A stretch of DNA of 64,000 nucleotides. Origin: Selenomonadaceae bacterium (GTDB lineage Bacteria > Bacillota > Negativicutes > Selenomonadales > Selenomonadaceae). Every line of letters starts with the position of its first letter. Position 1 is the first letter of the stretch. The position numbers and the translations under genes are program-made. Shown piece after piece: positions 41,447 through 50,008 of this stretch. Under the pieces are notes generated by a model. It searched no databases. It was not told the DNA's origin and saw nothing but the letters and a program-made list of their open reading frames with translations. Location: assembly GCA_017527075.1 (NCBI GenBank), contig JAFXQM010000008.1, forward strand, positions 143,787-207,786, written 5' to 3'.

Positions 41447-42523
41447 TTACCACTTGAAATTTTTTCCTCCGTATTTGAACCACGCCGCGCACACTCCCTC
41501 CACCGAAACCATGCACGGTCCGATTGCGTGCAGCGGCTGACACGCCTTGCCAAACAGCGGACACTCCGTCGGATTGATGACGCCGCGCAGCACTTCGCCA
41601 CACCGACACGCCGATTTTTTTTCCGCGTGCTCAAGTTCAATCGGCTCCGCGCGCTCGATGTCGAACGCCGCAAACTCCTCGCGCATTCTCAGCCCCGACG
41701 ACGGAATCTTTCCAATGCCTCGCCAATCCGCGTCCGCGACTTCGTAGACCTGCGATAAAATTTTTTGCGCCGCGACGTTTCCTTCCGCCTTGACCACCGC
41801 CCGATAGTCATTGGCGACCTCGGCTCGCCCGCCGTCAATCTGCTCAAGCAAACTCACCAACGCCGTCAAAATTTCGTCAGCCTCGAAGCCCGCGACTGCA
41901 CTCGGCACTAAAAATTCTTCCGACAAAAAATTAAAGGCTCTCGCCCCGATAACCACCGCCACGTGCCCCGGCAGTAAAAACCCGTCGACCTTCGTCGCCG
42001 CGTCACCCAATAAAAACCTCAGCGCGGGTGGAACTAATTTCTGCGCCGACAGCATGAATAAATTTTTTATCCCTTGCGCCTTCGCTGCCAAGACCGTTGC
42101 CGCTTGCGTCGGAGCCGTCGTCTCGAAGCCCACTGCCAAGAAAATAATTTTCTTGCGCGGGTTTTCCTTCGCGAGCGTCAAACTGTCCAGCGGCGAGTAA
42201 ACCACTCGAAAGTTCGCGCCCTCGGCTGCTGCTGCCGACAAACTCGTCCTCGTCCCCGGCACCTTGAGCATGTCCCCGAACGTCGCCACGACAAATCCTT
42301 TCTTGCGCGCATACTCGATTGCTTTGTCAATGTACTCGTCGTTCGTCACGCACACCGGACAACCCGGTCCCGACACCAGCTCCACATTCTCCGGCAAAAC
42401 TTGTCGAATCCCCGAACGAAATATCGCGACCGTGTGAGTGCCGCACACTTCCATCAGCCGCAACTTCTTCTTTCCTTCAGCGAGCTTCGCAATCCTCTTG
42501 ACCAACTTCATCGTGTCAGCCAT
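41447..42523 (-). CDS. hypD: Hydrogenase maturation protein HypD
   Basis: 358 residues. HypD, with HypC, assembles the Fe(CN)2CO unit of [NiFe] hydrogenase; it holds a [4Fe-4S] cluster. Visible motifs: EVCGTHTVAIFRSGI, SGPGCPVCVT, AVGFETTAPT and cysteines near the C-terminus (CRCGEVLRG; CPLFGKACQPLHAIGPCMVS). ATG 42523 lies 6 bp after the HNH gene, whose last codons AGG AGG can act as its ribosome site. No hypC follows. Confidence 0.93.
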   Translation of the reverse strand: MADTMKLVKRIAKLAEGKKKLRLMEVCGTHTVAIFRSGIRQVLPENVELVSGPGCPVCVTNDEYIDKAIEYARKKGFVVATFGDMLKVPGTRTSLSAAAAEGANFRVVYSPLDSLTLAKENPRKKIIFLAVGFETTAPTQAATVLAAKAQGIKNLFMLSAQKLVPPALRFLLGDAATKVDGFLLPGHVAVVIGARAFNFLSEEFLVPSAVAGFEADEILTALVSLLEQIDGGRAEVANDYRAVVKAEGNVAAQKILSQVYEVADADWRGIGKIPSSGLRMREEFAAFDIERAEPIELEHAEKKSACRCGEVLRGVINPTECPLFGKACQPLHAIGPCMVSVEGVCAAWFKYGGKNFKW

Positions 42524-42529
42524 TCCCGT

Positions 42530-42877
42530 TTACTTCTTCCTCCTCTTGACTGCTTCCTTGACCGCTGAGACAATCTTCCCGCTCGTGAACGCCAAATTCT
42601 TTTTCACAGCTCTGACTGCTCTTTGCTTGTTCATCTTGGCAAGGTCAGGCAACGTGTCCTTCAAGCTTGCTTGCTTCGACCTGTTGCAATGCTTGCACAA
42701 ACACTGCAGATTGAAAAGCTTGTCACTCCCTCCATACTTCTGAGGAACAATGTGGTCAATGTCAACGTCAGCCTTGCGAATCTTTTTCCCGCATCTTGCG
42801 CAAGTGTACCATCCATGATTCGAATCGTTACTTGCAAACCAATCCTCCCTGTACCCCACAACCTCATCTCCTTTCAT
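42530..42877 (-). CDS. HNH endonuclease-domain protein
   Basis: 115 residues from ATG 42877; a longer reading from ATG 42982 would add 35 residues coded by hairpin DNA. HNH fold: CARCGKK, then the catalytic HNH core DIDHIVPQKYGGSDKLFNLQCLCKHCNRSKQ split here as DIDHIVPQKYGG and NLQCLCKHCNRSKQ. Basic C-terminal tail (AVKEAVKRRKK). The GGGAGG ribosome site touches ATG 42877 and is half of a stem-loop. Possible roles: homing or phage-derived nuclease, or defence. It is co-oriented with and coupled to hypD, an odd partner. Confidence 0.75.
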   Translation of the reverse strand: MKGDEVVGYREDWFASNDSNHGWYTCARCGKKIRKADVDIDHIVPQKYGGSDKLFNLQCLCKHCNRSKQASLKDTLPDLAKMNKQRAVRAVKKNLAFTSGKIVSAVKEAVKRRKK

Positions 42878-42946
42878 CCTCCCGGAAGGGAGGGTGGGCG
42901 GAGGCAGGTAACCTAACCAACCACCCGCAAACCCCGAAGGGTGGTT
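42878..42946 (-). promoter_or_regulatory. Two stem-loops ahead of the HNH gene
   Basis: CCTCCC-ggaa-GGGAGG (42878-42893) hides the only good ribosome site of the short HNH form; AACCACCC (42919-42926) pairs with GGGTGGTT (42939-42946). Could act as a translation switch or be remains of a mobile element. Confidence 0.5.
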
Positions 42947-43023
42947 CGGCGCGAGTGTCGAAAATTCCTGCTTGACAAGCAAAAAATTTTTTCAAGGAAA
43001 TTCAGCAAGCAAATTCGAGTCGT

Positions 43024-43290
43024 CGAAAAATCTGCCGGCAGAAAATTTTTGTCGCGCCTGTTGAAAAATCCGTCGGCAGAAAATTTTTTGTCGCGGCAGT
43101 CGAAAATCCGCCGGCAGAAAAATTTTTGTCGCGGCCGTCGAAAATCCGCCGGCAGAAAATTTTTGTCGTGGCTGTTGAAAAATCTGCCGAAGAAAAATTT
43201 TTGTCGCGGCCGCCGAAAAATCTGTCAGCAGAAAAATTTTTATCGCGGTCGTCGAAAATCCGTCAGCAGAAAAATTTTTATCGCGGCCGT
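43024..43290. repeat. Minisatellite: seven tandem 37-39 bp units
   Basis: Unit starts at 43024, 43062, 43101, 43139, 43176, 43214 and 43253, ending at 43290. Consensus per unit: GAAAATCCGCCGGCAG, then AAAAATTTTTGTCGCGGC, then CGTC. Each unit holds the palindromes CTGCCGGCAG-like and AAAAATTTTT. There are no unique spacers. The array is flanked by CAAATTCGAG on both sides (43010-43019 and 43311-43320). This 320-bp gap (42983-43302) has no gene. Confidence 0.85.
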
Positions 43291-43302
43291 CGTTTAAAAA
43301 TT

Positions 43303-43749
43303 TTAGCGGACAAATTCGAGCAGAGCCGAGCAACCGATAAGTATGTCGCGATAACTGGCAGAATAATCGTCGGTGTACCACGGGTCGTCAACGTCGCGGT
43401 GTTCGCCCGCAAAATCCATCAGCAAGAAAATTTTTTTATCGGGGTCGCCGCCGCAAATCTCTTTCATGTCCCGAACGTTCGCGCGGTCAAGCCCCACGAG
43501 ATAATCGAAGCGTTTGTAATCACTGCTCAACAAAAGTTTCGACGTGCGCCGCGTGAACGGCACATTATTTTTCCGCAACGCGCGCGCCGTGCCCTCGGAC
43601 ATGGGCGTGCCCACCGACGGATGACAGCCCGCCGACTCAATCAAAAAATTTTTCTCCAAGCCCGCCTCCGCGACCAAGTGTTTCATCACGAACTCAGCCA
43701 TCGGTGAGCGGCAAATGTTCCCGAAGCAAACGAAAATAATTTTTGTCAT
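43303..43749 (-). CDS. Low-molecular-weight protein tyrosine phosphatase
   Basis: 148 residues. Active-site P-loop CFGNICRSP (C-x5-R-S) at residues 8-16 and the DPWY acid loop near residue 123. Such phosphatases often act on tyrosine kinases controlling capsule or exopolysaccharide; no such kinase is nearby. ATG 43749 overlaps the stop of the preceding gene by four bases (ATGA). The C-terminal codons contain one of the CAAATTCGAG flanks of the minisatellite. Confidence 0.92.
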   Translation of the reverse strand: MTKIIFVCFGNICRSPMAEFVMKHLVAEAGLEKNFLIESAGCHPSVGTPMSEGTARALRKNNVPFTRRTSKLLLSSDYKRFDYLVGLDRANVRDMKEICGGDPDKKIFLLMDFAGEHRDVDDPWYTDDYSASYRDILIGCSALLEFVR

Positions 43750-44993
43750 GCCAAATCCTCCAGCTCTTGAGCCGCGCCCAAAATTCCAATCGCCGCGTGC
43801 TCGAACGTCAGCCCGCCCTGCAAATAAACCGCGTAAGGCGCGCGCAACGGTCCGTCCGCCGACAGCTCAATCGACGCGCCCTGCACGAACGTGCCCGCCG
43901 CCATGATGACTTGGTCTTCGTACCCTGGCATGTCCCACGGCTCCGGCGACGCGAACGAATCCACCGGCGAAAATTTTTGTATCGCGCGACAAAATTTTAT
44001 CAGCCGCTCCGCCGACCGCAACTCAATCGCTTGAATGATGTCGCCGCGAATTTCTTCGGGCAGAGGGCTCGTTTTGTATCCAAGCTCCGAAAAAATTCCC
44101 GCCGCGAAAATTGCGCTCTTGAGTGCCTGCGCCGTCACGTGCGGTGCCATGAACAATCCTTGGTAAAGAAGCCGCGGCGTCCCCAAGCTCGCGCCCAACT
44201 CGTCGCCCATGCCCGGTGCCGTCAGCCGATACGACGCCAGCTCCACCAAATCTTTCCGCCCGACGATGTATCCGCCCGTCGGTGCCAAGCCCCCGCCAAT
44301 ATTTTTTATCAGGCTGCCCGCCGCCAAATCCGCGCCGACCTCCACGGGCTCGCGCGCCTCCACGAACTCGCCGTAACAGTTGTCCACGAACGTCACGCAT
44401 GACGGATTGACCGCCTTGACCGCCGCGCAAATTTTTTCAATGTCCGAAGTCGTGAGCGGTGCGCGCATGGAGTAACCTCGCGAACGCTGAATCATTGCCA
44501 GCCGCGTCCTCGGCGTGACGAAATTTTTTATCGCGGGCAAATCAACTTTCCCGTCGACCAAATCCAATTCGCGGTAACCGATTCCGAATTCTTTCAGCGA
44601 ACCGCGTGCGGCGTGCGAGTGACCGATTACCGTCTGCAATGTGTCGTAAGGCGCGCCTGTGAGTGAAACCAGCTCGTCGTTCGGGCGAAGGATTCCGAAC
44701 AGAGCCGTCGCCAGCGCGTGCGTCCCCGAAACAAATTGCGTGCGAACCAACGCCGCCTCCGACCGAAAAATTTCCGCGAACAGCGCGTCCAACTTCTCGC
44801 GCCCGATGTCTCCGTATGCGTAACCCGTCGACGTCTTGAAGTGCGCGTCAGAAATTTTCAGCCGCCGCATCGCCTCCAAAACTTTCAGCGTGTTTTGCTC
44901 CGAGATTTCTTCGACGCGCGAAAAATTTTCCGCCGCCTCCGCCAAAATTTTTTTCTTCAAGTCAATCAATCGCCGTGAAAAAATTTTTATCAC
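43746..44993 (-). CDS. Met-gamma-lyase-like PLP enzyme (YnbB/aluminium-resistance family)
   Basis: About 415 residues from GTG 44993. PLP-dependent aminotransferase fold: TGYAYGDIGREKLDALFAEIF, QFVSGTHALATALFGILRP, and the PLP lysine in SLIKNIGGGLAPTGGYIVG. Matches the PF06838 group annotated as methionine gamma-lyase or aluminium resistance protein; true substrate unclear. The start is uncertain: GAGGAG overlaps GTG 44993, and a longer reading to 45095 would cross the divergent promoter. Coupled to the tyrosine phosphatase gene. Confidence 0.85.
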   Translation of the reverse strand: MIKIFSRRLIDLKKKILAEAAENFSRVEEISEQNTLKVLEAMRRLKISDAHFKTSTGYAYGDIGREKLDALFAEIFRSEAALVRTQFVSGTHALATALFGILRPNDELVSLTGAPYDTLQTVIGHSHAARGSLKEFGIGYRELDLVDGKVDLPAIKNFVTPRTRLAMIQRSRGYSMRAPLTTSDIEKICAAVKAVNPSCVTFVDNCYGEFVEAREPVEVGADLAAGSLIKNIGGGLAPTGGYIVGRKDLVELASYRLTAPGMGDELGASLGTPRLLYQGLFMAPHVTAQALKSAIFAAGIFSELGYKTSPLPEEIRGDIIQAIELRSAERLIKFCRAIQKFSPVDSFASPEPWDMPGYEDQVIMAAGTFVQGASIELSADGPLRAPYAVYLQGGLTFEHAAIGILGAAQELEDLA

Positions 44994-45020
44994 TCCTCGT
45001 CCAAAAAATTTTTTGATTCG

Positions 45021-45049
45021 TTGTAACTTGCCGCGCTTTATGATATCAT
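45021..45049 (+). promoter_or_regulatory. Promoter of the alcohol dehydrogenase gene
   Basis: TTGTAA (45021-45026), 17 bp, TATCAT (45044-45049); an overlapping TATGAT at 45039 could also serve. It lies in the 94-bp space between divergent genes. Confidence 0.55.
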
Positions 45050-45087
45050 GCTTGCAGGTTATGTGCATTTTATTGGGAGGAATTGAA

Positions 45088-46239
45088 ATGGTCAACAGAA
45101 TTATTTTGAACGAAACCTCTTACTTCGGACCGGGCGCGATTAAAGAAATCCCCGCGGAAATTAAAAATCGCGGCTGCAAAAAAGTCATGCTCCTCACCGA
45201 CAAAGACCTGCTCAAGTTCAAAGTCGCCACGAAGGTCACGGAACTTTTGGCGGCGGCGGGAATCGACTTCGAGATTTACGACAACATCAAAGCCAACCCG
45301 ACAATCGAGAACGTTCAGACGGGCGTCGAGTTCTGCAAAAAGTGCGGCGCGGATATCCTCGTGGCAGTCGGCGGCGGCTCGGCCATCGACACGAGCAAGG
45401 CAATCGGAATCATCATGACCAATCCCGAATTCGCTGACGTGCGCAGCCTTGAGGGTGTCGCGCCGACCAAGAACAAATGCCTGCCGATTATCGCCGTCTC
45501 CACCACTTCGGGCACTGCCGCCGAAGTCACGATTAATTACGTTATCACCGACGTGGAACGCAATCGCAAATTCGTTTGCGTCGACCCGAAAGATATTCCC
45601 GTCGTCGCCGTCGTCGATTCGGAGATGAGTGCCTCAATGCCGCCGAAACTCTGCGCGGCCACGGGAATGGATGCGCTCGTTCACGCAATCGAAGGATACA
45701 TCACCAAGGGCGCGTGGGAACTGACCGACATGGTTCACCTCAAGGCGATTGAAATTATTTCCAAAAATTTGCGCCGCTCGGTCAAGGGCGACCCCGCAGG
45801 GCGCGAGGCGATGGCTCTCGGTCAATATATCGCGGGCATGGGCTTCTCCAACGTCGGCTTGGGTATCGACCACTCCATGGCTCATCCGCTCAGCGCGGTT
45901 TACGATATTCCTCACGGCACGGCCTGCGCAATATTGCTCGCGCCCGTTTTGAAATTCAACGCACCTGCCACGGGCGAACGTTACAGAGAAATTGCGCGCG
46001 CCATGGGTGTCGCCGGCGTTGACGCCATGACGCAGGAGAAGTATCGCGCGGCAGCAATCGACGCCGTCGCAAAACTCAGCGCGGACGTCGGAATCCCGAC
46101 AAAACTTTCAGAGCTCGGCGTCAAGGAAAAAGATATTGACTTCTTGGCGGCCTCGGCTCTGGCTGACGCTTGCACGCCCGGCAATCCTCGCGACGTGACC
46201 AAAGAACAAATCGCCGAAATTTATCGTTCAATCTTCTGA
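45088..46239 (+). CDS. Iron-containing alcohol dehydrogenase (FucO-like)
   Basis: 383 residues. Group III, Fe2+-dependent NAD(P)H alcohol dehydrogenase. Cofactor-binding GGGSAIDTSKAIG; metal ligands in DALVHAIEGY and IDHSMAHPLSAVYDIPHGTACA. Closest in style to lactaldehyde:propanediol reductase or 1,2-/1,3-propanediol dehydrogenases. ATG 45088 has GGGAGG 7 nt upstream; in-frame ATGs further up are not supported. Single-gene unit with own promoter and terminator; likely a fermentation enzyme. Confidence 0.9.
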   Translation: MVNRIILNETSYFGPGAIKEIPAEIKNRGCKKVMLLTDKDLLKFKVATKVTELLAAAGIDFEIYDNIKANPTIENVQTGVEFCKKCGADILVAVGGGSAIDTSKAIGIIMTNPEFADVRSLEGVAPTKNKCLPIIAVSTTSGTAAEVTINYVITDVERNRKFVCVDPKDIPVVAVVDSEMSASMPPKLCAATGMDALVHAIEGYITKGAWELTDMVHLKAIEIISKNLRRSVKGDPAGREAMALGQYIAGMGFSNVGLGIDHSMAHPLSAVYDIPHGTACAILLAPVLKFNAPATGERYREIARAMGVAGVDAMTQEKYRAAAIDAVAKLSADVGIPTKLSELGVKEKDIDFLAASALADACTPGNPRDVTKEQIAEIYRSIF

Positions 46240-46261
46240 GCGCGAAAAATTTTTTCAAACA

Positions 46262-46298
46262 AAAAACAGCTCGCCCCATTTGGAGTGAGCCGTTTTTT
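46262..46298. terminator. Bidirectional terminator
   Basis: AAAAAACAGCTCGCCCC (to 46277), loop ATTT, GGAGTGAGCCGTTTTTT: shared by the convergent dehydrogenase and methyltransferase genes. Confidence 0.85.
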
Positions 46299-46307
46299 GT
46301 TTGCGCG

Positions 46308-47279
46308 TTAAATTTTTTCAAGCATCGCCAAAAATTCTTGCCGCCCCCAAATCGTGTGACAGCACCTGTAAAGCGGCAAGTCGATGAACTCCAGCGCGTT
46401 CAAAAGATTTATGATGTATCGAAACGAATCGGGCGTGAATCGCCAGTTGTGCGTGCTGATATATTTTCCCTGTGCCAGAGCCTCGGAATATTTTTCAATG
46501 AGCGGCAAAAATTTTTCGCGGCTTATCCCTTTGCCGTCGTCAAAAAAATATTCGCCCATGACTTCAACTTTTAAATCGGCGGCAAGCGGCGTGTTCCGAT
46601 AACCGTAACGTTCACCGTGCTCGCCCAGCCAGTGCAAGACGGAATTGTTGTGCGTGAGTGTGTAAGCAATGTTGATGACGTCGGCGAGGCGCGGAATTTT
46701 TCTGTCGTTGGCGAAGGCGTCAATCACCTCCGAGATGGTCGATTCGGAATTGTAATGGTCGAAGCAGTAACGTTTATCGGGAATGAAAAGAATATACAAG
46801 CCGCCCTTGTTGAGAATCCTGCTGACGCCGTGCAAATGTTCGACGAGGTCGGGGCAGTGTTCAATGACGTGCGAGCTGAAGACAATGTCGAACGTTCCGT
46901 CGACGACGCTCAAATCTCCGTTCGGGCTCAGAAAGTCAATTCTTTCGGGTAATTTATTGTGATGGCGTCCGGCTTCGAGAGCACTCTTCCTCAATGTCTC
47001 TGCGTCTTCAACGCTGAAATATTTAACGTTCTTGCCATACAGAAACGCATTATCCCACGGGCTGATTTCCAAAGCCTTCAACTCGTGAGCGTCAATCGTA
47101 TCCTGCAAAATTTTTTGAAAGCACTCGCGGCGGTCGTAAACGCAAGTCGAGTGTCCCTGCTCCACGGCAAATCTGGCGTAATGTTCATTCAAAATGCTGT
47201 CGGGAAAAACATTCAGCTCGGGATAAGAATTTCTGTAATAGTTGGCATCAAATTCGGGCGAAAAAGAAATAATCGGCAA
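46308..47279 (-). CDS. SAM-dependent methyltransferase (class I)
   Basis: 323 residues. N-terminal FDANYYRNSYPEL motif, common before enzymes of surface sugar assembly, then a methyltransferase_11-like core: LEISPWDN, LSVVDGTFDIVFSSHVIEHCPDLVEHLHGVSRIL and GGLYILFIPDKRY. The glycine-rich motif I is weak (LEISPWDNAF). Start is TTG 47279 with GAGGAG upstream. Last gene of the nuclease-sufS-sufU-prfA operon; its role may relate to the nearby glycosyltransferases rather than to prfA (PrmC would carry NPPY, which is absent). Confidence 0.75.
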   Translation of the reverse strand: MPIISFSPEFDANYYRNSYPELNVFPDSILNEHYARFAVEQGHSTCVYDRRECFQKILQDTIDAHELKALEISPWDNAFLYGKNVKYFSVEDAETLRKSALEAGRHHNKLPERIDFLSPNGDLSVVDGTFDIVFSSHVIEHCPDLVEHLHGVSRILNKGGLYILFIPDKRYCFDHYNSESTISEVIDAFANDRKIPRLADVINIAYTLTHNNSVLHWLGEHGERYGYRNTPLAADLKVEVMGEYFFDDGKGISREKFLPLIEKYSEALAQGKYISTHNWRFTPDSFRYIINLLNALEFIDLPLYRCCHTIWGRQEFLAMLEKI

Positions 47280-47297
47280 AGTAATTCTCCTCTCAAG

Positions 47298-48368
47298 TTA
47301 CGCGGATAATTTTTTCGTTTGGTCGGCTGTGATGAGTGCGGCGATGAATTCGTCCAGTTCGCCGTTCAAAATCTCTTCGATTCGATAAAGCGTCAGCTTA
47401 ATCCTGTGGTCAGTCACGCGCCCCTGAGGAAAATTGTACGTGCGAATTTTTTCGCTCCTGTCGCCCGAACCGACTTGGCTTTTCCTGTCGGCGGCAATCG
47501 ACGCGTTCTGCTCGCGCACAGCCAAATCTTTGACGCGGGCGCGCAAGACACGCATTGCCTTTTCTTTATTCTTGAGCTGAGATTTTTCGTCCTGGCACTG
47601 AACGACAATTCCCGTCGGCAAGTGCGTGATTCGGATGGCGGTCTCCGTTCGGTTGACGTATTGCCCGCCCGCGCCGCTCGCGCAGTACGTGTCGATTCGC
47701 AAGTCAGCGGGATTAATCACGACGTCGACCTCCTCGGCTTCGGGCATGACGGCGACCGTAACCGCGCTCGTGTGAATCCTTCCGCCGCTCTCGGTGACGG
47801 GCACTCGTTGCACGCGGTGAGTGCCGCTCTCGTATTTGAGTTTGCTGAACGCGCCCGCGCCTTCCACCGTGAAAAAAATTTCCTTGAAGCCGCCAATGCT
47901 CGTGGCGTTCGAATAAACGATGTCGATGTGCCAGCCCTGCCGCTCGGCGTAACGCGTGTACATTCGGAAAAGCTCGCCCGCGAACAGTGCCGCCTCCTCT
48001 CCGCCCACGCCGCTGCGAATTTCCATGACGACGTTTTTGTAATCGTTCGGGTCTTTGGGCAGGAGCATTATCGGCAACTCGGCGTCGAGTGCAGCTTTGG
48101 ATTTTTTTAAATCGGTGAGTTCCTCCGCCGCCAAAATTTTTAAATCCTCGTCCGCCGAAGTCTCCAGCAAATTTTTGTCCTCGTCAATCTGTGCGAGAAT
48201 TTTTTTGTACTCGCGGATTTTTTTTATGAGCGGTTCAAGTGTCGCGTGTTCGCGAGTGAGTGCCGTAAATTTTTCCACGTCCGCGATAACCGACGGGTCA
48301 CTCAAGCGCGCTTCAACCTCCGCAAAATGTTCTTCGACCTTCTGAAGTTTATCGAGCAAGTTTATCAC
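47298..48368 (-). CDS. prfA: Peptide chain release factor 1
   Basis: 356 residues, usual length. Recognises UAA/UAG at the ribosome. RF1 tripeptide region [15 protein letters not shown] and the catalytic GGQ in [14 protein letters not shown]. Start GTG 48368 overlaps the end of sufU by 20 nt, showing translational coupling. Its place in a suf operon is unusual but not functionally telling. Confidence 0.95.
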   Translation of the reverse strand: MINLLDKLQKVEEHFAEVEARLSDPSVIADVEKFTALTREHATLEPLIKKIREYKKILAQIDEDKNLLETSADEDLKILAAEELTDLKKSKAALDAELPIMLLPKDPNDYKNVVMEIRSGVGGEEAALFAGELFRMYTRYAERQGWHIDIVYSNATSIGGFKEIFFTVEGAGAFSKLKYESGTHRVQRVPVTESGGRIHTSAVTVAVMPEAEEVDVVINPADLRIDTYCASGAGGQYVNRTETAIRITHLPTGIVVQCQDEKSQLKNKEKAMRVLRARVKDLAVREQNASIAADRKSQVGSGDRSEKIRTYNFPQGRVTDHRIKLTLYRIEEILNGELDEFIAALITADQTKKLSA

Positions 48369-48807
48369 CGCCGAATTTTTCTATTGCAGTGTCGAGCGTG
48401 TGCCAAGCGAGCGTCGCGCACTTGACGCGGGCGGGCATTGTCGAAATATTTTTCAGCGCGGCAGCCTCGTCGAGTTCTTCAAGCTCTTCGTCGTCGGTGA
48501 CTTCGCCCTGAATCATCTTGATAAAAAGTTCAGCCAGCCGCCGCGCCTCGTCGACGGTTTTGCCGCGCATGAGTTCAATCATCATGTCAGTGGACGCCTG
48601 AGAAATCGCGCAGCCCGCTCCGCTGAACGCCGCGTCCGCAATCACGCCGCCCGCAACCTCCAGCTCCAAAGTTATTTCGTCGCCGCAGCTCGGATTGTGT
48701 CCGCGCTCTTTAATCGTCGCGTTCGCCAACGCCCGACGATTTTCTTTCGACTGACTGTGCTCGGCGATGAGCTCCGTGTAAATATTTTCAAGCAAGGTGC
48801 ATGACAC
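48349..48807 (-). CDS. sufU: Iron-sulfur scaffold / sulfur-transfer protein SufU
   Basis: 152 residues. Zn-binding and sulfur-accepting cysteines are visible: [21 protein letters not shown], and [13 protein letters not shown]. SufU takes sulfur from SufS. It carries the loop insertion ([12 protein letters not shown]) that separates SufU from IscU. The GTG start at 48807 lies only 2 nt after AAGGAG; TTG 48795 is the alternative. Overlaps sufS and prfA by 20 nt on each side. sufB, sufC and sufD are not here. Confidence 0.92.
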   Translation of the reverse strand: MSCTLLENIYTELIAEHSQSKENRRALANATIKERGHNPSCGDEITLELEVAGGVIADAAFSGAGCAISQASTDMMIELMRGKTVDEARRLAELFIKMIQGEVTDDEELEELDEAAALKNISTMPARVKCATLAWHTLDTAIEKFGGDKLAR

Positions 48808-50008
48808 TCCTTACCGTTTGAATTGCTTCGACGAGTCGTTCGACATCTCGCCGCGTGTTGTAAAAATAAAAACTCGCGCGGCACGTTGCATTCTGTCCGA
48901 GGAATTTCATCAGCGGCTGCGCGCAATGATGACCGGCACGAATCGCCACGCCCGCCGCGTCCAAAATCGTCGCCACGTCGTGAGGATGCACGTCCTTTAC
49001 ATTGAACGTCACGAGTCCGATTTTATTTTCCGCCTCGCAGCCGTAAAGCTCGACGTAAGGAATTTTTTTCAGCTCGGCAATCGCGTAAGCCGTCAGCTCT
49101 CGTTCAATGCGTTCAATCTGTGCGAAGCCCACGCCGCGAAGATAATCAATCGCCGCGCTCAAGCCCGCCGCGCCTCCGACGTTTTGCGTGCCCGCCTCAA
49201 ATTTTTGCGGCAGCTCGGCGAAGGTCGTCGCTTGCTCCTCGACGTACTCAATCATGTCGCCGCCGCTGAGGAACGGGGGCATCTCCTCCAAAATTTTTTT
49301 CTTGCCGTAAAGAACCCCGATTCCCATCGGCGAGAGCATTTTGTGTCCTGAGAACGCCAAAAAGTCCGCGTCCAAGTCTTGAACGTCAACGGGGATGTGC
49401 GGCACGGATTGTGCGCCGTCGACGACCACCACCGCTCCGACCTCGTGCGCGCGCGCCGCCAAAGTTTTCACGTCGTTGACGAGTCCGAGCACGTTTGAAA
49501 TTTGAGTGACCGCCAAAATTTTCGTGCGCCGCGTGAGTTTCTTTTCAATCTCCTCCGCCGAAAGATTTCCGTCCGCCGAAAGGTAAATGTAATTCAAAGT
49601 CGCGCCCGTCGCCCGCGCCACACGCTGCCACGGCACCAAGTTCGAGTGGTGTTCGGCTATCGTGATTAAAATTTCGTCGCCGCCGCGCAGATTGTTCAGC
49701 CCGTAACTGTACGCGATAAGATTGAGCGATTCGGTTGCGTTCTTCGTGAAAATAATTTCCTTCGGCGAGCCGGCGTGGAGGAAGTCGGCAACTTTGCGGC
49801 GCGCGTCCTCATAAACTTTTGTCGCCTTGACGCTCAACTCGTAAACGCCGCGGTGAGGGTTGGCATTGCACCCGCCGTAATAACCGCAAATCGAGCGCAC
49901 GACGCTTTCGGGCTTCTGAGTCGTCGCCGCGTTGTCCAAATATGCCAACGGCTGCCCGTTCATCTTGCTGCGAAGAATCGGAAAGGCATTCAAAAAATTT
50001 TTATCCAT
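48788..50008 (-). CDS. sufS: Cysteine desulfurase SufS
   Basis: 406 residues. PLP enzyme that takes sulfur from cysteine for Fe-S clusters. PLP lysine in AFSGHKMLSPMGIGVLYG; catalytic Cys near the end in FLGQNATCRASFYFYNT, the SufS-type loop; LDNAATTQKPESVV at the N-terminus. ATG 50008 overlaps the stop of the preceding PD-(D/E)XK nuclease gene by 8 nt; GGAG lies 8 nt upstream. Confidence 0.95.
   Translation of the reverse strand: MDKNFLNAFPILRSKMNGQPLAYLDNAATTQKPESVVRSICGYYGGCNANPHRGVYELSVKATKVYEDARRKVADFLHAGSPKEIIFTKNATESLNLIAYSYGLNNLRGGDEILITIAEHHSNLVPWQRVARATGATLNYIYLSADGNLSAEEIEKKLTRRTKILAVTQISNVLGLVNDVKTLAARAHEVGAVVVVDGAQSVPHIPVDVQDLDADFLAFSGHKMLSPMGIGVLYGKKKILEEMPPFLSGGDMIEYVEEQATTFAELPQKFEAGTQNVGGAAGLSAAIDYLRGVGFAQIERIERELTAYAIAELKKIPYVELYGCEAENKIGLVTFNVKDVHPHDVATILDAAGVAIRAGHHCAQPLMKFLGQNATCRASFYFYNTRRDVERLVEAIQTVRSVMHLA

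Noticed and set aside
43024..43290. CRISPR array
   Set aside because: The whole 37-39 bp unit repeats without unique spacers, and no cas gene is present.
42941..43297. Protein with 13-residue repeats
   Set aside because: It is a reading of the minisatellite, whose units vary from 37 to 39 bp and so do not keep the frame; no ribosome site.
44836..45087. N-terminal extension of the alcohol dehydrogenase
   Set aside because: It overlaps the divergent PLP-enzyme gene and both promoters; GGGAGG fixes ATG 45088.
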